Origin: an uncultured Clostridia bacterium
Lineage (GTDB): Bacteria; Bacillota; Clostridia; Oscillospirales; Ruminococcaceae
Length of the DNA stretch: 64,000 nucleotides
Direction of reading: 5' to 3'
Assembly (NCBI GenBank): GCA_947625155.1
Contig: CANQNG010000008.1
Span: forward strand, 1-64,000
The notes beneath the pieces were generated by a model. That model did no database searches and was not told the origin of the DNA. It worked only from the letters and a program-made list of their open reading frames with translations. The translations under genes were made by a program, and so were the position numbers. How positions within the stretch are numbered: position 1 is the stretch's first letter; the number at the start of each line of letters is the position of its first letter. This document shows, in pieces, positions 26,706-36,300 of the stretch.

Positions 26706-27974
26706 ATGGCTTCACCGCTTGCTGACCGTATCCGCCCGAGATCACTGGATGATGTGGTCGGGCAGCAGCATATCCTTGCGCCCGGCAAACCGCTGCGGCG
26801 CATTATTGAGAGCGGGAACATCCCCAACATGATCTTCTACGGACCGTCCGGCATCGGCAAAACGACCGTTGCCGGCATCATTGCTGCCCGGACGAACATG
26901 ACACTGCACATCCTCAACGGCACACAGGCAGGTGTTTCGGACATCAAGTCCGTCATTGCGGATGTGGGGACATTTGCGGGAATGAACGGGATATTGCTGT
27001 ATCTGGACGAGATCCAGTACCTCAACAAGAAACAGCAGCAGTCGCTCCTTGCCTATATCGAGAACGGGGACATCACGCTGATCGCATCCACGACCGAAAA
27101 TCCCTATTTTGCGGTCTATAATGCCGTCATCAGCCGGAGCACGGTCTTTGAATTCAAGCCGGTAGATGCAGACGAAATGGAAAGGGCTGTCATCCGGGCT
27201 TTTTCGCTGTTGGAGGAGGCAGGTACACCGCTGCACCTTGCGGAGGGGGTCACGCACTGCATTGCGCAGGGCAGCGGCGGTGACGTGCGCAAGGCGATGA
27301 ATGCGGCAGAACTCTGCGTACTGTCGGCAGAACCGACGGCGGAGGGGCTGGAGATCTCGCTGGAACTGGCGCAGTCCCTCACGCAGCGCAGCAATATGCG
27401 CTATGACCGGGATGGGGATGCGCATTATGACATTTTGTCGGCGTTGCAGAAGTCCATCCGGGGCAGCGATGAAAATGCAGCCCTGCACTATGCGGCAAGA
27501 CTGCTCGAAGCGGGGGATCTGATCTCGCTGACAAGGCGGCTGCTGGTGATCGCCTCGGAGGATGTGGGGCTTGCTTATCCGCAGGCGGCGATGATCGTGA
27601 AAGCCTGTGTGGACAATGCCCTTGCATTGGGCATGCCGGAGGCGCAGATACCGATCGCTGAAGCCATTATCCTGATGTGTACTGCCCCAAAATCCAACAG
27701 TGCCAACAATGCGATCAAGGCGGCATTTCAGGATCTCCACGCATATGGCGCACTAGATTTTCCACGGCATTTGCAGAATGTTCACCTTGACGGCGAGGGA
27801 GCTGCTGTGAGAGGACAGCACTATCTCTATCCGCATGATTTCCGGAACCACTACGTAAGGCAGCAGTATCTGCCGGACGAGATCGCCGATCATGTCTATT
27901 ATGAATTCGGGGAAAACAAGCAGGAACAGGCGGCAATGCTCTACCGGAAGAAGATCTTAGAGGAAAGCGAATGA
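26706..27974 (+). CDS. rarA: Replication-associated recombination protein A (AAA+ ATPase)
   Basis: 422 residues from ATG 26706 after AAAGGAGC. It begins MASPLADRIRPRSLDDVVGQ, then Walker A GPSGIGKTT, Walker B LLYLDEIQ and sensor SSTTENP-like (ASTTENPYFAV). The C-terminal helical tetramerisation region has YPHDF near the end. RarA/MgsA works at stalled forks and resembles clamp-loader subunits. Repeat locus C follows 24 bases after the stop. Confidence 0.95.
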   Translation: MASPLADRIRPRSLDDVVGQQHILAPGKPLRRIIESGNIPNMIFYGPSGIGKTTVAGIIAARTNMTLHILNGTQAGVSDIKSVIADVGTFAGMNGILLYLDEIQYLNKKQQQSLLAYIENGDITLIASTTENPYFAVYNAVISRSTVFEFKPVDADEMERAVIRAFSLLEEAGTPLHLAEGVTHCIAQGSGGDVRKAMNAAELCVLSAEPTAEGLEISLELAQSLTQRSNMRYDRDGDAHYDILSALQKSIRGSDENAALHYAARLLEAGDLISLTRRLLVIASEDVGLAYPQAAMIVKACVDNALALGMPEAQIPIAEAIILMCTAPKSNSANNAIKAAFQDLHAYGALDFPRHLQNVHLDGEGAAVRGQHYLYPHDFRNHYVRQQYLPDEIADHVYYEFGENKQEQAAMLYRKKILEESE

Positions 27975-27997
27975 CCGGGATCGCTGGGGATGCGGTC

Positions 27998-28332
27998 GGG
28001 AGTGGATAAACAGGGAGTTGAAAGTATTCCGACCTTTGCGGCGCAGCCGCATTGGGAGGAAAATCAAAAGTTTTTTGATCCAGCTTTTTTCAAAAAAGCT
28101 GGCAGGAGTCCAGAGGGCAGCGCCCTCTGGTCGCCGCCCGCAGGCGGCGAAACACTTCTATACTGCGCCCTTTTCAGGGGGTGAAGTCCAAAAACAGCAT
28201 GGATGCTGTTTTTGGACGAGGGGGCACTTTTGGCAAAAAAGTGCCCCTTTCTTCCAATTATTGGGTACTATCCGCTCCGCCCTTGGGCGGAGCAGCATGG
28301 ATGCACATAATGACCGCAATTTATCCACTCCC
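27998..28332. repeat. Interspersed palindromic repeat, locus C: 335-bp MITE-like element with 13-bp terminal inverted repeats
   Basis: GGGAGTGGATAAA (27998-28010) and its exact reverse complement (28320-28332) bound an element with no ORF. Inside are successive palindromes: GCGGCGCAGCCGC, a stem around CAGCTTTTTTCAAAAAAGCTG, CCAGAGGGCAGCGCCCTCTGG, TCGCCGCCCGCAGGCGGCGA, GTCCAAAAACAGC paired with GCTGTTTTTGGAC, and GGGGGCACTTTT paired with AAAAGTGCCCC. It is the most complete copy of the family in the window. No clear target-site duplication was seen. Confidence 0.8.
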
Positions 28333-28344
28333 TATGCGATTTAG

Positions 28345-28862
28345 GGGTAAAACAAAAACTCCCGGCTGAGACCGGGAGCTGTTTTTATTCAATTGTAGTT
28401 CCGAAAGAATACGAACTGTGCATGGGAAACACGCCTTTCTGCTAAGGGATCAAAAATGTTGCGGCTTGTCTTTTCATAACGCATCACGTCTTTCATAGAG
28501 AGATCTCAAGTAAGAAATAGTCTCATGGGAGTGTACCTCCGTTTCTGAAAACCTGATAACCTGCTATGTAAAGTTTCGCTGCCATAGTCCAAGCTTAGCA
28601 TACCCCGCTACACCGGCACTGAAACGAAAATGTGTACCGGGATCAGACTTGCCTCGACGCATATCGCAGAGCTGAAACGGCTCATAAGCCTGTGGTAACG
28701 GACGGGAAAACTCACCCGTCAAACTTTTACCTGATCACGCAGCTGCGACCGACGAAACCGTCTGCTGCTGTGATAATTCTGTTTCCATTGGTTTCGCCTC
28801 CTGAAAAGAATTTGTTCCCCAGCGGGAGCTTCAATAAAGTATCTGCGCATCTCCTTTATCTT
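28345..28862 (-). ncRNA. Unassigned ~515-nt structured transcription unit with short leader-like ORFs
   Basis: A consensus promoter on the minus strand and a strong terminator bound about 515 bases with no long ORF. Local stems are visible, e.g. GACGGG/CCCGTC and AGTTC/GAACT. A 17-codon ORF (28788-28735) follows AGGAGG, with GGCGAAACC next to its start able to pair with GGTTTCGTC inside it. A 6-codon ORF (28526-28506) follows GGAGG. A 35-codon ORF (28496-28389) ends just before the terminator. It does not match RNase P, SRP RNA, 6S or tmRNA cores that I can recall. It may be a structured ncRNA, a small-protein mRNA or an attenuator orphaned from its gene. Confidence 0.55.
28359..28385 (-). 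terminator. Terminator of the unassigned RNA (bidirectional)
   Basis: CTCCCGG (28359-28365) and CCGGGAG (28372-28378) form the stem. The minus strand continues as TTTTTGTTTT and the plus strand as CTGTTTTT, so it can end transcripts from either side. Confidence 0.8.
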
Positions 28863-28868
28863 GATTCT

Positions 28869-28897
28869 AGTATACCACATCCATTGGCAAATGTCAA
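28869..28897 (-). promoter_or_regulatory. Consensus promoter of the unassigned RNA
   Basis: On the minus strand TTGACA (28897-28892), exactly 17 bases, then TATACT (28874-28869). It is one of the strongest promoters in the window and drives leftward transcription into 28862-28345. Confidence 0.8.
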
Positions 28898-28977
28898 TAG
28901 ATTTTTTCAAAAAACTTGAGAATTTTCTGTGATTTGTATAGATGCACAAGGGAGAAAAACAGAATTTGTGCAGAATG

Positions 28978-30120
28978 CTATTCGATAGCAGTCAAGCGGC
29001 AGGCAAGTTCCGCTTTGGCAAGGCTGACGGGCTTGCCGCCGGTGCATTGCAGGATGTGCGAGCCGTTGGAATACACAAATCCGCCCGTACACGGGCAGTA
29101 GTCCAGCACCCCTTTGGCAAGAACGGTCTCTGTGCCGTCCGGGGAACGGCGGATAAGTACACGGCTGTGCGGGAGCAGGGCAGGGTATTCCTCGCCGCTG
29201 CGCTGATTGGCTTTGCGGTTCTGTTCTGCGTGGATGAGGTTGCCCTCAAAGAACAGGTCTTTTTCCGACTTCTGCTTCGACTTCGCATTGCCGCCTGAAC
29301 GCAGCGACTCGCCGCCGTAGCGCATGGAGAACACATTCAGAAAGCCGCCTAACGCTTTTACCATACGCACCGGAAACAGAAGGGTATCCAGTAAAATATT
29401 GCCGCTGTCCTCCTCGGTCGCCTTGTAGGGCTGACGGATGTACCAGAGGTTTCCGGCTTCGTCTATCTTGGGGGCAATGTAGTCGTATTTTTCGCTTTCC
29501 AGAACGGTCTCCATATGTTCGGTATGGATGTTGTAGGATGCAATAGACTTCGGCGAATAGGCAGCATGCCGTCCGCTCTGATCCCGGGCGATGCCACAGG
29601 TCGTGAAATACAGCAGCCGTCCGTCCGGCGACCAGCTTGGCGCTGTCTCGACCGAATCCCCGGCAGTGATCTCGTTGTAATAGCTTCTCGGCAGCTCAAA
29701 CAGCCCGATGTGGCAAGTGCCGTCTGGATGCTCCACACAGGCAGCGATCCGGTCGCCGTGCCCTGCGATCGCCCCTAAACGCATATCGTTCCCGGAACAG
29801 ATCAGCCCCTCCATTTCGGGCTTTTCCTTGAAATTCCGGCGGTACATGCCGCCGCTGTCATCCAGCCGGATTGTGTAGAGAAATTCGTCCTCGTAGGGCG
29901 TGATGCCGCAGACAACGGCTTTCAAGCTTTGCATATCCTGCCGGGCTTCGGCAAGTCCCATGAAAAGCGCCCCTTGTCCGCTTGTTTTCCATTCCTTGCT
30001 TTCCTGTATCTGTCGGATCGTCTCCTTATATTGTATTGCTCGGTAGCTTGGCAGCTCATAGTTCGAGCCGTTTTCTGCGAGCCAGATCTTCCCGCCTGTA
30101 ATATAGAGTAATTTCATCAC
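28978..30120 (-). CDS. Cytoplasmic beta-propeller-like protein (TolB/PD40-type repeats)
   Basis: 380 residues with no signal peptide. Repeated beta-sheet blades contain SWSPDGRLLYFTT, IDEAGNLWYIRQ and RRSPDGTETVLAKG, the pattern of WD40-like PD40/TolB propellers. A charged insertion (SGGNAKSKQKSEKDL) interrupts the fold. Function unknown; possibly a scaffold or intracellular binding protein. The start at 30120 is preceded by a GGGGGAT ribosome site. It follows the unassigned RNA in the same direction but has its own leader. Confidence 0.6.
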   Translation of the reverse strand: MMKLLYITGGKIWLAENGSNYELPSYRAIQYKETIRQIQESKEWKTSGQGALFMGLAEARQDMQSLKAVVCGITPYEDEFLYTIRLDDSGGMYRRNFKEKPEMEGLICSGNDMRLGAIAGHGDRIAACVEHPDGTCHIGLFELPRSYYNEITAGDSVETAPSWSPDGRLLYFTTCGIARDQSGRHAAYSPKSIASYNIHTEHMETVLESEKYDYIAPKIDEAGNLWYIRQPYKATEEDSGNILLDTLLFPVRMVKALGGFLNVFSMRYGGESLRSGGNAKSKQKSEKDLFFEGNLIHAEQNRKANQRSGEEYPALLPHSRVLIRRSPDGTETVLAKGVLDYCPCTGGFVYSNGSHILQCTGGKPVSLAKAELACRLTAIE

Positions 30121-30180
30121 TGATCCCCCTTTTCCTCAGTATACCATATTTCGCCCGGCTTGTCAACCGGAAGTGCAGAC

Positions 30181-30282
30181 GGGGAGTGGATAAACAGGGA
30201 GTTGAAAGTATTCCGACCTTTGCCGCCGTAAGGCGGCATTGGGAGGCAGGACGGGTGCAGCGTCACGCTGCTTTTGGAAAAC
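30181..30282. repeat. Interspersed palindromic repeat, locus D
   Basis: Begins GGGAGTGGATAAACAGGGAG and is identical to the left end of locus C for about 40 bases through GACCTTTGC. It then switches to the GGCATTGGGAGGCAGGACGGG module seen at locus A. This shows directly that the family is mosaic. Confidence 0.8.
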
Positions 30283-30337
30283 ATTGCCAAATTATCCTAT
30301 TTTAGTTGTGCAAGGTATACAATTTTCCACATAGGTA

Positions 30338-30366
30338 TTGACAGATCTTCTATCTTATGCTATACT
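30338..30366 (+). promoter_or_regulatory. Promoter of the dockerin protein gene
   Basis: TTGACA (30338-30343), a 17-base spacer and TATACT (30361-30366), about 70 bases before the start codon. Confidence 0.75.
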
Positions 30367-30438
30367 ATATGGTGTAAGGGTATCGCCTTACAGCGTAGGA
30401 AAGAGGAAAACCAACATAGGCAAAAGGAGGTATGCTTT

Positions 30439-31698
30439 ATGAAAAAGAGGTTTTTAGCAGCTTTGACGGCTTTGCTGTGCGTGACGGGATCTATGACCGC
30501 ATTCCCGGCAGCAGCAGAATTAAGCCCGGATGTGCAGGAAATGTATGACAGGTGGTACAGCGAATATGCGGTCGAAACAGAGGACTTCACCTATCATCCG
30601 TTTGGAGAGGATGTTTTGCTCCAGACGGATGCGGTAAAGGCGGATCTGATGGTGCTCGGTGTTTTTGGGAGCACTGTGTGGGTCACGGCGGTTCGGGATA
30701 CATTGCCGGAAGATACTTACGATTGGGGAGTTGGTACGCTCCATTACAAACAGGAGGAGTACATTACCGGTCTCGATAGCAAGAAACTCCGCCCGGGCGA
30801 CCTGTTGCAGGCAGACGGTGGGCTGTCAGCGGCTGAAATATTCCCATTGTGTTATCATAGCGAAGAGGAAAGTTTTACCTACGCCGGCAATGGTGTGGAT
30901 ATTTTCGGGGATGTCTTTCAGGATGTTATCCGCGATCAGCTGCTTGTGCTGACAGAACGGTATCAGAGCGATACAGAACCGCATAAAAGTGTCTACACTG
31001 AACTTTCCGTGCTGCTGTCCGCACTGGATGACAATAGCATGGCGACCCGGGATGCTGTTCTGACAGATACGTTTTTATGCATTCCGCATATGCGTTGGGA
31101 TGATTTGTGCGGCAGTCTCCAGTTTGAAAATGTCTCGGTAGATGCCGATTTTATTGCGATAAGCAGTAATTATGTTCTCCCGATCTATGCAGAAGGAAGC
31201 GTATGGAATGAAGATGGCTTGGGATATATAGCGATAGAAGGCGAGCTGCAAGTCGGCGACCTTCTGAAAGCAAATGGCATGATAATGGCTACTGAACAGA
31301 TCCCGCCGATCTATGTCTGTCAAGATGGTTTTACCAAAGTCGGCAATGCTGTTGACATTTGGGGTGAGGAAGTCAAAGACGTTATCCGCACACAGGTCAT
31401 TTCAGAGCAAACCACACGTGACAAATTGGCTGAGGAAAATGACTCAAGTAGCAGTGTTCAGTTGATCGCATCCGGTGATGTGGACGTGAACAATACCATA
31501 GACGTGAACGATGCCAGTGCGGTATTGCAGGATGTTGCCGCTGCCCTGATGGACAGCAGCCAGCTTTCTGGACCGCAGTTCAAAGCCGCTGATGTGAACG
31601 GCGACGGCGTGCTGACGGTGGACGATGCGACCGTTATACTGCGATACATCGCCGCAAAGCTCATGGACGATACCGCACAGCTCTCCGATCTTACATGA
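30439..31698 (+). CDS. Secreted protein with C-terminal type I dockerin
   Basis: 419 residues from ATG 30439 after AAAAGGAGG. A signal peptide ends near AFPAAAE. Two similar middle segments (each with LRPGDLLQADG / LQVGDLLKANG and a following VDIWGEEV/VDIFGDVF phrase) show an internal duplication. The C-terminus is a type I dockerin with two calcium loops, DVDVNNTIDVNDAS and DVNGDGVLTVDDA. The dockerin should attach it to a cohesin on a cellulosome-like complex or the cell surface. No catalytic family was recognised in the duplicated part. Confidence 0.82.
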   Translation: MKKRFLAALTALLCVTGSMTAFPAAAELSPDVQEMYDRWYSEYAVETEDFTYHPFGEDVLLQTDAVKADLMVLGVFGSTVWVTAVRDTLPEDTYDWGVGTLHYKQEEYITGLDSKKLRPGDLLQADGGLSAAEIFPLCYHSEEESFTYAGNGVDIFGDVFQDVIRDQLLVLTERYQSDTEPHKSVYTELSVLLSALDDNSMATRDAVLTDTFLCIPHMRWDDLCGSLQFENVSVDADFIAISSNYVLPIYAEGSVWNEDGLGYIAIEGELQVGDLLKANGMIMATEQIPPIYVCQDGFTKVGNAVDIWGEEVKDVIRTQVISEQTTRDKLAEENDSSSSVQLIASGDVDVNNTIDVNDASAVLQDVAAALMDSSQLSGPQFKAADVNGDGVLTVDDATVILRYIAAKLMDDTAQLSDLT

Positions 31699-31716
31699 TA
31701 TACCAACCCAAAAAAA

Positions 31717-31744
31717 AGCGCCCCCTTGCGGGGGTGCTTTGTTT
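31717..31744. terminator. Bidirectional terminator between convergent genes
   Basis: AGCGCCCCC pairs with GGGGGTGCT. The plus strand continues TTTGTTTATTT and the minus strand has an A/T-run on the other side. It serves the dockerin gene and the SPFH gene. Confidence 0.8.
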
Positions 31745-32720
31745 ATTTCTTGGAAGAGGGATCATCCTCGGTAATGGCTTTCAGTCCGGCTGCAATACCG
31801 GCAAGCCCTTGGATCTCGCTGGGAATGATGATCTTGGTCGCCTTGCCGTCCGCTGCCTTGGCAAAGGCTTCGAGCGCTTTCAGCTGAAGTACAGCGGCAT
31901 TCGGGTTGGCTTCATTCAGTTTCAGGATACTGTCGGCAAGTGCTTTCTGCACCATTTCGATCGCCTGTGCCTCACCGCTTGCTTCCAGCACTTTCTTCTC
32001 CCGGATCGCATCCGCCCGGAGAATGGTAGCCTGCTTTTCTGCCTCCGCCTTGAGGATCTCAGACTCCTTGTCAGCCTGCGCCCGGAGGATCTTGGATTCC
32101 TTCTCGGCTTCAGCGACCAGCACCTGCGACTTCTTTTCGCCCTCTGCCTGAAGGATCTTCTCACGCCGTTCCCGTTCTGCCTTCATCTGCTTTTCCATGG
32201 ATTCTTGGATCTCACGGGGCGGCAGGATGTTTTTCAGCTCGACCCGAAGCACCTTGATACCCCAGCGGTCTGTCTCCTCGTCCAGCACGGCAGTGATGTT
32301 CTTGTTGATCGTATCACGGCTTGTCAGTGTCGCATCCAGTTCCAGCTCGCCGATGATATTACGCAGTGTCGTTGCCGTGAAATTTTCGATCGCCATCATG
32401 GGATTTTCCACGCCGTAGGTATACCGCACGGCATCCGTCACCTTGAAGAATACGACCGTGTCGATCTGCATGGTGACATTATCCTTTGTGATGACCTGCT
32501 GCGGCTTGAAGTCCACGACCCGTTCTTTCAGGGACACTTTCCGCACGACCCTATCCAGAAACGGCACCAGCAGGCGAGGACCCGTCTGCCAGACCCTATA
32601 GAACGTACCCAGCCGTTCCACCACATAGACATAAGCCTGTGGTACGATGCAGATGCAGCGTATCAGGATGATCAGTGCAAAGATAACCAGAATAGCAATA
32701 ACAAATTCTACAGTACCCAT
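31743..32720 (-). CDS. SPFH/Band 7 (stomatin/QmcA-like) membrane protein
   Basis: 325 residues. An N-terminal membrane helix is followed by a prohibitin-homology domain (VPQAYVYVVERLGTFYRVWQTG, VDFKPQQVITKDNVTMQIDTVV). A long coiled coil follows, rich in AEAEKESKIL-type repeats, and a hydrophobic C-terminal oligomerisation tail. Such proteins form large membrane cages or microdomains. The NfeD gene 12 bases upstream is its usual partner. Confidence 0.92.
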   Translation of the reverse strand: MGTVEFVIAILVIFALIILIRCICIVPQAYVYVVERLGTFYRVWQTGPRLLVPFLDRVVRKVSLKERVVDFKPQQVITKDNVTMQIDTVVFFKVTDAVRYTYGVENPMMAIENFTATTLRNIIGELELDATLTSRDTINKNITAVLDEETDRWGIKVLRVELKNILPPREIQESMEKQMKAERERREKILQAEGEKKSQVLVAEAEKESKILRAQADKESEILKAEAEKQATILRADAIREKKVLEASGEAQAIEMVQKALADSILKLNEANPNAAVLQLKALEAFAKAADGKATKIIIPSEIQGLAGIAAGLKAITEDDPSSKK

Positions 32721-32732
32721 AGAAATTCCTCC

Positions 32733-33173
32733 TCACTGTATTTGCTCCGAAGCAACGAATGCCGTTGTTCCGGAAATGCGTGTGACCCGGACAGTTGAGC
32801 CAGCCGGGAGCATGCTGCCGTCCTCGGTGCGGGCTTTCCAGCTCACGCCGCCGATCTTCACTCTGCCGGTGTCCTTGGCTGCATTGATCTCCTCTGTGAC
32901 CGTGGCTACCCTGCCGATGTCGTCCTCATAGCCGGTCGGGGCGATCTCCTTGACACGCAGCTTGCGCAGCAGCGGACGGGACACGCACAGCAGCAGTGCC
33001 GAGACCACCGTGAAAATGATCAGCTGCGGCATAAATTCCAGCCCCGCAGCCGCTGCAATGAATGCACCCAGCGCACCCGCCGCAAACCAGATCGAGACAA
33101 GCTGAAATGTTGCCAGTTCCACAATGACAGCAACGGCGAACACCACACCCCACAGGATCATGTTGGTTACCAT
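32733..33173 (-). CDS. NfeD-family membrane protein
   Basis: 146 residues from ATG 33173 after AAAGGAG. Two or three membrane helices lie in the first 75 residues. The C-terminal OB-fold NfeD domain shows GRVATVTEEI, GRVKIGGVSWKARTEDG and GSTVRV. This is the short, protease-free NfeD1b form that pairs with stomatin-like proteins. Co-transcribed with the SPFH gene. Confidence 0.9.
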   Translation of the reverse strand: MVTNMILWGVVFAVAVIVELATFQLVSIWFAAGALGAFIAAAAGLEFMPQLIIFTVVSALLLCVSRPLLRKLRVKEIAPTGYEDDIGRVATVTEEINAAKDTGRVKIGGVSWKARTEDGSMLPAGSTVRVTRISGTTAFVASEQIQ

Positions 33174-33355
33174 AGGTACTCCTTTCTCCGGTAAATGAAA
33201 TTTACACGGGATACAGAAAAACCTTGGGGAATTTGTGCGAATTCTGCAAGATCCCCCGCAATACAATTACATTATAGCACGACCTGCCTGAAATGTCAAT
33301 GGGTTTCGGCAAGAATTTGCAGGAAATTTTATTTACCCACCGCCTGAACAGCAAG

Positions 33356-33375
33356 ACCCCCGGCGAATGCCGGGG
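33356..33375. terminator. GC-rich hairpin at the end of the lyase gene
   Basis: CCCCCGGC/GCCGGGGG with loop GAAT lies between the lyase stop (33384) and the nfeD promoter region. The minus strand lacks a strong T-run, while the plus strand continues CTGTCTGTTATTTT. Confidence 0.6.
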
Positions 33376-33383
33376 GCTGTCTG

Positions 33384-36300
33384 TTATTTTACTGTGTAGT
33401 CAAATACGGTCGGTCTTTCCGGCAGGTCAAAGCCCGTGCCGAGGAAATAGTCCGTGTGCGGCGGCTGGTTATAGCCGTTGTTCTCCGCAGCGACCTGTAC
33501 ACGGTACTGTGCATTGTGCATCAGCGAGTAGACCGGATATTCCGTTGCATAGGTGGTCGTGAACACCCGCAGACCGCCGTCCGACTTGCGGAAGATCATC
33601 TCCTCACGCCAGTCGCCTGTGAGGTCACAGGTCAGGCAGGCATTGGATTTGGTGTAGTTGTTGTATGTCACACCGTCGCCCGTGAACACTCTGCCCTTGC
33701 CATACTGGTCTGCCATTGTCCGGTCGAGAACGGCTCTTTCCAGCACATCCGTCCAGTAGACCACGGAATTCTGCCCCCACTTGGTGATGTCCGACCATGC
33801 GCAGACGACTTCATGTGTGCCGGTCGCAGAGTAGACATTCCCGGAGTGGCTGCCGTTCAGTTCTGCGCCGCCGTTGCCTGCGATCAGGTTATCCGCAATG
33901 CATCTGCCCGTGTCGCCGCCGGCAGTTTCCCGGAACAGCGCTTTTCCGGTCGCTGCATCCCGCAGCTCGATGCCGAAGCCGATCGCCTTGCCGTTCGGAT
34001 GCTTTTCGTCCTCTAAGCACTGGAAGATCTCCAGTCCCGGGTTTGCCGGGTCGAAGTCGCCGATATGCAGCGCATCGCCGTGCGCATTGCTGGTCGTGTA
34101 GAGCAGTTTGCCGTCATCGTCAATGACTGCCGAACCGCAGACCACTTCCTGCTTGCCGTCGCCGTCCACATCGGCTGCCATTTCCTGATGGTTGCCGTCA
34201 CCGTAGCCTGCCTTGCTCTTGTCATAGCCCGTGTCGAATACCCAGCGCTTCGAGAGCTTTCCGTCCACGACATCCCACGCTGCGACCGCAAGTCTTGTAT
34301 AGTACCCTCTGCCGAAGACCGCACTTGCGTGCTGTCCGTCCAGATATGCCACGCAAGCCGTGAATCTGTCCACACGGTTGCCGTAGGTATCGCCCCAGTC
34401 ACCGACATTGCCTCTGCCCGGATCGTAGTCCTGCGTATCCAGTGCAGCGCCTGTTGCGCCGTCAAAGAGGGTGATATATTCCGGTCCGGAGAGGATGCGC
34501 CCTGCGCTGCTCCGGTAGTCCTTTGTGCCGTCCCCGACGACTTTGCCCGTGCCGTCCGTTGTGCCGTCTGCGGTCTTGCAGATCAGCTCGCACTTGCCGT
34601 CCCCGTCAAAGTCATAGACCATGTACTGCACATAATGCGCCCCGGCACGGATGTTTTTGCCGAGGTCGATACGCCATACCAGCGTACCGTCCAGACGGTA
34701 GCAGTCAATGTAGACATTGCCCGTGTAGCCGTCCTTGGAATTGTCCTGCGAATTGGACGGATCCCACTTCACGAAAACTTCATACGTGCCGTCGCCGTCA
34801 ATATCGCCCACGGAGCAGTCATTTTCCGTATAAGTACAGGTCGAGCCGTCAGGCATTGTCATGTCGGCAGGCTTCTTGGTGGCAATGTCGAAATACGCAC
34901 CGCTCTGCCCGGAATTCTTTGTCCCGAATACCAGTGCCGGGCTTGCCTGTTCGGTCATCTTTGTGCCGTTGTAGGTGTCGATCGTGTAGACATCCGCAGC
35001 CGTGCCGCCCTCGTCAAAGTAGTTGCTTGCCTGTCCGGCTTTCACCTCGGCAAGCAGCTTGCCGTTCTTGTAGAGCTTGAAATTGGTATTGTCCGCATCC
35101 GTGGCAAGCAGCCGCCATGTCAGCATCATGCCCGTGCCTGTATTGGCAGCCGTCAGCCCCCGGCTGAGGTGTTCCACCTGATAACCCTGCCCGGCAACAT
35201 TGTGTTCGCTCCCGGTGCTTTCCGGTGCGACCCGGATCGCCGGAACAGGCTGCCCTGCGGATGCCGCCTCCTGCGTGCCGCTGAGGGCGATATAGTCGAT
35301 ATTCGGCGCACCGTCTGTGGTCTCAGATGTGAGGGTCAGCACGTTCACACCTGCCTGTAAGGGGAGATATAACGTTTCCTCCGCCCAGTCCGTCCAGCTG
35401 CCCGTTGCCTTGCCGTCAAATGTCCAGCTAACGATCTGGTCGTTCAGGTGAACGGAGACTGTCCGGTCTGCCGTTCCGCCGTTGGCATAGCGGATCGTTA
35501 CCGCATACACACCGCCACTCGAAACAGCAACATTCCATGAAGCCATAATACCTGCCTCATTGTAAAGATTCAGGTAGCCGTCCTGCGTAAAGCCTGTATT
35601 CGTATCTTCCGGTGCGCCGTCCGTATAATTGCCGTCTACCCCGGCATAGATACGTTCCCACGGTGCATCGGCGGCAAGGAATCCGCCTTCTCCGGTCAGC
35701 AGGAATTTGTTCAGCACGACCAGATCGGCAACGGAAACGCCCTCTTTGCCGTCGATATTGGCAGCGTAATTCTGCTGTTCTGTGCCCGCATTGCCAAGCA
35801 GGATGTACTTCGTCAGCGCTGCATCAAAAATATCCACCACGCCGTCGTCATTCAGGTCGCCGGGCGTAAATGCAACACCTGTCACCGTGCAGGGGGTTTC
35901 TTTCTCATCCGTTACCCGGGAGACGGGGACCAGTTCCCAGTCCTGACAGTTGATGCCGTTCTGTTCCCAGAGCTGCACATTTGCGCCCGCATCGGTCTCT
36001 GCATTGACGATCTCCACAGCCTTTTCATCAGCCTTGCAGAGAATGCGTGTGCTGCCGTCTTGGTTCCCGGCAAGGCGGAAACGCTGCGTGTCTGCCCCGG
36101 TGTCCTTGGCAACGCACACATTGGAAGCCGTTTCGCCGTCTCCGGCACTCAGCACCACGCCGCCAAGCATAGAAGTAATGGTATAATACCCGTCCGCATC
36201 GCCTGTCAGCTGCCATGTGTCATAGGGGTGTGCCGCATCGATGTCCCATTGCTGGACATTGGTGCCGTCGTCGGTCTTGCCGCCTGCAACATTGAGGTAC

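Noticed and set aside
28345-28862. RNase P RNA, SRP RNA, 6S RNA or a T-box leader
   Set aside because: The characteristic core sequences of these RNAs are not present, and no aminoacyl-tRNA or amino-acid gene follows.
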